From Actinomycetes bacterium (GTDB lineage Bacteria; Actinomycetota; Actinomycetes; Actinomycetales; Cellulomonadaceae), in NCBI GenBank assembly GCA_023412515.1, contig JAEYNO010000193.1:1-11169 (forward strand): 11,169 bases of DNA, written 5' to 3'. Every line of letters begins with the position of its first letter. Position 1 is the first letter of the stretch. Below are positions 8,076 to 11,169 of this stretch, piece after piece. Under the pieces are notes generated by a model, which was given only the letters and a program-made list of their open reading frames with translations, made no database searches and had not been told where the DNA came from. A program made the position numbers and the translations under genes.

Positions 8076-9122
8076 TCAGGCGCGCGCGAGCGCGTCCCGC
8101 AGCGCCGCGAGCAGGTCGTCGACGTCCTGCTCGGTGGTGTCGAACGCGCACATGAGGCGCACGGTGCCGTCGGCGTGGTCCCAGTCGTAGAACCGCCAGC
8201 GACGGCGCAGCTCGGCCGCGACCGCGGCCGGCAGGCGGACGAACACCGCGTTCGCCTCGGTGGGCTGCGTGACGTCGAGGTTCCCGATCGCGTCGACGCC
8301 GGCGCGCAGGCGCGCGGCCATCGCGTTGGCGTGCGTGGCCGAGCGCAGCCACAGGTCGCCCTCGAGCAGCGCGACGAGCTGCGCCGACACGAACCGCATC
8401 TTCGAGGCCAGCTGCATGCCGGACTTGCGCAGGTACCCCACGCCGTCGACAGCGGCCGGGTCGAGCACGACGACGGCCTCGCCGAGCAGCAGCCCGTTCT
8501 TGGTGCCGCCGAGCGACACGACGTCGACGCCGCAGTCCGTCGTCAGGGCGCGCAGCGGCAGCCCGAGGCTCGCGGCCGCGTTCGCGAGCCGCGCACCGTC
8601 GACGTGCACGCGCATGCCGAGCGCGTGGGCCTGGTCGCACAGCGCGCGCACCTGCTCGGGCGTGTACACGGTGCCGAGCTCGGTGGACTGCGTGAGCGAC
8701 ACGACGCCGGGCTGCGCGCGGTGCACGTCGCCGAAGCCCCACGCCTGCCGCTCGACCAGCTCGGGCGTGAGGCGGCCGTCCGGTGCGGGGACCGTGAGGA
8801 GCTTGAGGCCTCCGACGCGCTCGGGTGCCGCGTTCTCGTCGTTCTGGACGTGCGCGGCCTCGGTGCACACGACCGCGCCCCAGCGCGGCAGCATCGCCTG
8901 CAGCGCGACGACGTTGGCGCCCGTGCCGTTGAGCACCGGGTAGGCGGTCGCCGTCTCGCCGAGGTGGCCGCGCACGACGTCCTGCAGGCGCTCGGTCCAG
9001 GGGTCGTCGCCGTACGCGGGGACGTGCCCGACGTTGGCGGCGACGATCGCGTCGAGGACCTCGGGGTGCACCCCGGCGTAGTTGTCGGAGGCGAAGTGGC
9101 GGGCGGGCTGCGGGTCGGTCAC
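8076..9122 (-). CDS. ltaE: Low-specificity L-threonine aldolase (PLP-dependent)
   Basis: The cytosolic enzyme splits L-threonine or allo-threonine to glycine and acetaldehyde, and can act in reverse on other beta-hydroxy amino acids. From the GTG at 9122 it has 348 residues, matching the roughly 345 of the Pseudomonas-type enzyme. It is a fold-type I protein with ASDNYAGVHPEV near the N-terminus, AYGDDPWTERL (36-46), His91 in TEAAH (stacks on PLP), Asp175 in HVDGARL (pyridine nitrogen) and the Schiff-base Lys208 in SLGGTKNG. QLASKMRFVSAQ and FYDW follow as expected. An upstream in-frame ATG at 9191 would add 23 basic residues with no family counterpart, and lies 36 bp from the divergent gene's start, so 9122 is preferred despite a weak Shine-Dalgarno. 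Neighbours give no pathway hint. Confidence 0.93.
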   Translation of the reverse strand: MTDPQPARHFASDNYAGVHPEVLDAIVAANVGHVPAYGDDPWTERLQDVVRGHLGETATAYPVLNGTGANVVALQAMLPRWGAVVCTEAAHVQNDENAAPERVGGLKLLTVPAPDGRLTPELVERQAWGFGDVHRAQPGVVSLTQSTELGTVYTPEQVRALCDQAHALGMRVHVDGARLANAAASLGLPLRALTTDCGVDVVSLGGTKNGLLLGEAVVVLDPAAVDGVGYLRKSGMQLASKMRFVSAQLVALLEGDLWLRSATHANAMAARLRAGVDAIGNLDVTQPTEANAVFVRLPAAVAAELRRRWRFYDWDHADGTVRLMCAFDTTEQDVDDLLAALRDALARA

Positions 9123-9226
9123 GGCACCAGTCTCGCCGACGCGCAGGCGTGGTCGGGTGCTCGTCGTGCGCCGCCGCGACCGCGCGGGCATGATCCGTGC
9201 AGCCCGACGCAGCGCAGGAGGACGGC
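9123..9226. promoter_or_regulatory. Divergent promoter region of aldolase and DUF6328 genes
   Basis: The 104-bp gap between two divergent starts must carry both promoters. CATGAT (9189-9194) is the best plus-strand -10-like hexamer (4 of 6 matches to TATAAT), without a clear -35. No operator-like palindrome stands out. Confidence 0.35.
9216..9221 (+). promoter_or_regulatory. Shine-Dalgarno fixing the DUF6328 start
   Basis: AGGAGG is a perfect ribosome-binding site 5 bases before the ATG at 9227. It rules out the in-frame GTG at 9197 that would otherwise give a longer protein. Confidence 0.85.
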
Positions 9227-9778
9227 ATGACCCGCACCGACCCCGACGGACCCGGGCCCGACCCGGATGCCGACGTCCCGGGCGACGGCCGGCACGAGAC
9301 CTACACCGAGCGCATGGACCGCAACTGGGACGAGCTGCTGCAGGAGCTACGCGTGACGCAGACGGGGGCGCAGATCCTCACCGGCTTCCTGCTGACCATC
9401 CCGTTCCAGTCGGGGTTCGCCGACCTCGACGCGTACCAGCGCGACCTGTACCTCGTGCTGGTGGTGCTCGCGGCGCTCGCGACCGTGCTGATCATCGCGC
9501 CGGTGTCGCTGCACCGGCTGCTGTTCCGACGCCGTCTCAAGCCGCAGCTCGTCGACGCGGGCCACCGGTTCGCCCGCGGCGGGCTCGCGGCCCTCGCGCT
9601 CGTGCTCACCGGCGCGGTGATGCTGCTGTTCGACGTCGTGCTCACCCGCACGGCCGGTCGTGTCGCCGCGGGCGTGCTCGTCGTCGTCATCACGTTCGCG
9701 TGGGTCGTGCTGCCGCACGTCATCGCGCGCCGCGCCGACGAGGACCCCGGGGCGCGCCCCGGGGACGGCCGGGCCTGA
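9227..9778 (+). CDS. DUF6328-type integral membrane protein
   Basis: The product has 183 residues. An acidic, Pro/Asp-rich N-terminus (1-30) leads to an amphipathic WDELLQELRVTQTGAQ motif (34-49). Hydrophobic segments follow at about 46-60 (ILTGFLLTIPF), 74-94, 118-138 and 146-165, so three or four membrane helices are likely, with an RRRLK loop (101-105) probably cytoplasmic. The order LLxELRV, LTGFLLTIPFQ, LDAYQRDLY and APVSLHRLLFR matches my memory of the actinobacterial DUF6328 family, whose function is not established. It has no signal peptide and no catalytic motif. It stands alone between divergent and convergent neighbours, so it is probably a single-gene unit. Confidence 0.82.
   Translation: MTRTDPDGPGPDPDADVPGDGRHETYTERMDRNWDELLQELRVTQTGAQILTGFLLTIPFQSGFADLDAYQRDLYLVLVVLAALATVLIIAPVSLHRLLFRRRLKPQLVDAGHRFARGGLAALALVLTGAVMLLFDVVLTRTAGRVAAGVLVVVITFAWVVLPHVIARRADEDPGARPGDGRA
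9745..9764 (+). repeat. 20-bp perfect palindrome in the 3' end of the DUF6328 gene
   Basis: Two CCCCGGGG blocks flank CGCG, forming an uninterrupted perfect palindrome of only G and C, 14 bp before the end of the coding sequence. It encodes the polar tail PGARPG. As RNA it could form an 8-bp stem with a CGCG loop. Confidence 0.85.
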
Positions 9779-9798
9779 CGCCGCCCGTCCTCACCGCC

Positions 9799-9815
9799 CC
9801 GGGCGAGGTGCCCGG
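9799..9815. other. Small hairpin before the main terminator
   Basis: CCGGGC and GCCCGG pair as a perfect 6-bp stem with a 5-base loop, between the DUF6328 stop and the larger hairpin. It may assist termination. Confidence 0.35.
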
Positions 9816-9822
9816 ACACGAC

Positions 9823-9857
9823 GACGCCCCGGTCCGCACGCGGCGGACCGGGGCGTC
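9823..9857. terminator. Bidirectional terminator between DUF6328 and HU genes
   Basis: A perfect 15-bp stem (9823-9837 with 9843-9857) encloses a 5-base loop, 45 bp after the DUF6328 stop and 12 bp after the HU stop on the opposite strand. It is placed to end both convergent transcripts. Confidence 0.82.
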
Positions 9858-9868
9858 AGGGGCGTGCG

Positions 9869-10150
9869 TCAGCCCTGGACGGCGCGCTTGAGGGCGCTGC
9901 CCGCGGTGATCTTCACGCGGTGACCCGCCGGGATCTCGAGCTTCTCGCCGGTCTGCGGGTTGACACCCGTACGGGCGGCGCGGTCCGCGCTGGCCACCGC
10001 GAGGAAGCCGGGGATGGACACGCCGCCACCGGCGGCGAGCTGCTCCACGACGACCTCCTGGAAGGCCTTGAGAGCCTTGTCGGCGTCGGTGTTGGTCAGG
10101 CCGGCCTTGGCCGCGACGGCCTGGACGAGCTCGGTGCGGTTGACGCTCAC
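9869..10150 (-). CDS. hup: HU-family nucleoid-associated DNA-binding protein
   Basis: At 93 residues it has the standard HU length and lacks the long basic tail of mycobacterial HupB, so it resembles the short HupA type of Streptomyces. Residues 1-45 form the helical dimerisation part (MSVNRTELVQAVAAKAG). The beta-arm runs from RAARTG through NPQTGE, with the DNA-intercalating Pro65, and the C-terminal helix is TAGSALKRAV. It bends and compacts DNA as a dimer. The GTG start at 10150 follows AAGGAG (10164-10159) with 8 bases between. It has its own upstream region of 136 bp, consistent with a strongly expressed single-gene unit. Confidence 0.95.
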   Translation of the reverse strand: MSVNRTELVQAVAAKAGLTNTDADKALKAFQEVVVEQLAAGGGVSIPGFLAVASADRAARTGVNPQTGEKLEIPAGHRVKITAGSALKRAVQG

Positions 10151-10286
10151 GTCGGGTGCTCCTTGGTACTCGGTTCGCTGCCCCGGTCGATCACCGGCCG
10201 GGGCGGTGCCGCACGACGCGCGTGCGCACGGCCACCGACCCTAACGGCGCGGAGCCCGCTCGGCGCACCGCGACGGGCGTGTCGCG
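10151..10286 (-). promoter_or_regulatory. Promoter and leader of the HU gene
   Basis: On the minus strand TAGGGT (10243-10238) fits the TANNNT pattern of actinobacterial -10 boxes and would give a leader of about 80 bases. No good -35 lies 16-18 bp upstream. A 7-bp GCCCCGG/CCGGGGC stem with an 11-base loop (10180-10204) would form in the leader, ahead of the Shine-Dalgarno. No terminator-like hairpin of similar strength was seen after the PHP gene. Confidence 0.4.
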
Positions 10287-11169
10287 TCAACGTCGGCCCC
10301 GCGCGCGGACCTCCTGCGCGCTGCGCGTCGTCACCACGCGGTCGGGTCCGATGCCGTGCGCGGCGGCGCGCTCGCAGCCCGCGCGCAGCCAGTCGAGCTG
10401 CCCGGGGGCGTGCGCGTCGGAGTCGATCGTGAACTCGCAGCCCGCGTCGACCGCGACCTGCAGCAGCGCGTGGGGCGGGTCGAGCCGGTCGGGGCGGCTG
10501 TTGATCTCGACGGCGACGCCGTGCTCGGCGCACGCGTCGAAGACCGCACGGGCGTCGAAGTCGCTGGGCGGCCGCTGCCGGCCCGTCACGCGACGCCCCG
10601 TGCAGTGCCCGAGGACGTCGGTCCGGGGGTTCCGCACGGCGGCGAGCATGCGGCGCGTCATCGCGTCGCGGTCCATCCGGAGCTGCGAGTGCACCGACGC
10701 GACGACCACGTCGAGCTCGTCGAGCAGGTCGGGGTCCTGGTCGAGCGTCCCGTCGTCGAGGACGTCGACCTCGATGCCGCTCAGCACGTCGAACGGCGCG
10801 ACCGCGGGGCGCAGCGCGGCGAGCTGGTCGAGCTGGGCCCGCAGGCGTGCGGCGCTGAGCCCGTGGGCGACGGTGAGGCGCGGCGAGTGGTCGGTGACCG
10901 CGACGTACGCGCGGCCCAGCTCGAGCGCCGCCAGCACCATCTCCTGCACCGACGCCGAGCCGTCGCTCGCCTCGGTGTGCGTGTGCAGGTCGCCGCGCAG
11001 CGCGCCGTGCAGCCGGGCGGCGGCGTCGGGCAGCGCGTCGTCGGCGGCACGGGCCTGCGCCTCGAGCTCGTCGAGCGTCGGGACGTCGCGGCCCGCGAGC
11101 ACGCGCGCGACGACGTCGGCGGTCTTCGCGCCGACGCCCGGCAGGTCGGTGAGCGAGCCCGCTTCCGCC
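10287..11169 (-). CDS. Helix-hairpin-helix plus PHP-domain phosphoesterase, N-terminus cut by window edge
   Basis: The frame is open from the right edge (first full codon at 11168) to TGA at 10289-10287, giving 293 visible residues. A GTG at 11102 could be mistaken for the start. The codons before it encode LTDLPGVGAKTADVV, a clear helix-hairpin-helix, so the gene continues beyond the window, probably by some 40 residues. The PHP domain follows: GDLHTHTEASDG (His62, His64), TDHS (Asp93, His94), GIEVD (Glu133), SVHS (His160), GHCTGR (His188), EINSRPDRLDPP and DSDAH (Asp251, His253). These are the metal ligands of PHP phosphoesterases of the PolX exonuclease type. No polymerase palm was seen. 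The likely role is DNA 3'-end processing or another phosphoester hydrolysis; the substrate is unproven. It reads toward the HU gene with 136 bp between. Confidence 0.9.
   Translation of the reverse strand, partial: AEAGSLTDLPGVGAKTADVVARVLAGRDVPTLDELEAQARAADDALPDAAARLHGALRGDLHTHTEASDGSASVQEMVLAALELGRAYVAVTDHSPRLTVAHGLSAARLRAQLDQLAALRPAVAPFDVLSGIEVDVLDDGTLDQDPDLLDELDVVVASVHSQLRMDRDAMTRRMLAAVRNPRTDVLGHCTGRRVTGRQRPPSDFDARAVFDACAEHGVAVEINSRPDRLDPPHALLQVAVDAGCEFTIDSDAHAPGQLDWLRAGCERAAAHGIGPDRVVTTRSAQEVRARGRR

Noticed and set aside
8076..9191. Longer threonine aldolase start at ATG 9191
   Set aside because: It adds 23 Arg-rich residues not found in the family and nearly reaches the divergent gene's ribosome-binding site.
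10287..11102. PHP gene considered complete, starting at GTG 11102
   Set aside because: The frame stays open to the edge and encodes a helix-hairpin-helix immediately before that codon.

Overview
The window is very GC-rich, almost every codon ends in G or C, GTG starts are common, and two secreted cellulases carry Pro-Thr linkers and family 2 carbohydrate-binding modules. This fits a cellulolytic high-GC actinobacterium, most likely Cellulomonas or a close relative. The genus is inferred from gene style and architecture, not from a marker gene.

Left part (1-3914): two proteins with the LacI/periplasmic-binding-protein fold are transcribed divergently from a 68-bp gap. The minus-strand gene is a large multidomain sensor (LacI-like ligand domain, probable GAF-like region, coiled coil, PAS, degenerate GGDEF) with neither a helix-turn-helix nor a membrane segment. 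The plus-strand gene is an ordinary LacI-family repressor.

Middle part (3915-8054): a 264-bp leader holds a near-palindromic 14-bp LacI-type operator candidate (3960-3973) and two hairpins. It is followed by a secreted GH6 exocellulase and a secreted GH5 endoglucanase, both on the plus strand and both ending in a PT linker plus CBM2. A 17-bp perfect hairpin lies between them and another hairpin follows the second. An exo- and an endo-acting cellulase together fit synergistic attack on crystalline cellulose. The adjacent repressor and sensor are the obvious candidates for tying expression to sugar availability.

Right part (8076-11169): housekeeping or poorly characterised genes. These are a PLP-dependent low-specificity L-threonine aldolase (minus), a DUF6328-type four-helix membrane protein (plus), an HU-type nucleoid protein (minus), and a helix-hairpin-helix plus PHP phosphoesterase whose N-terminus runs off the right edge (minus). 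Strong hairpins separate the convergent pairs.

No tRNA, rRNA, CRISPR array, insertion sequence or attachment site was seen. No stretch above 300 bp lacks a gene. The least ordinary element is the unpaired sugar-sensor/degenerate-GGDEF protein back to back with the repressor at the cellulase locus.
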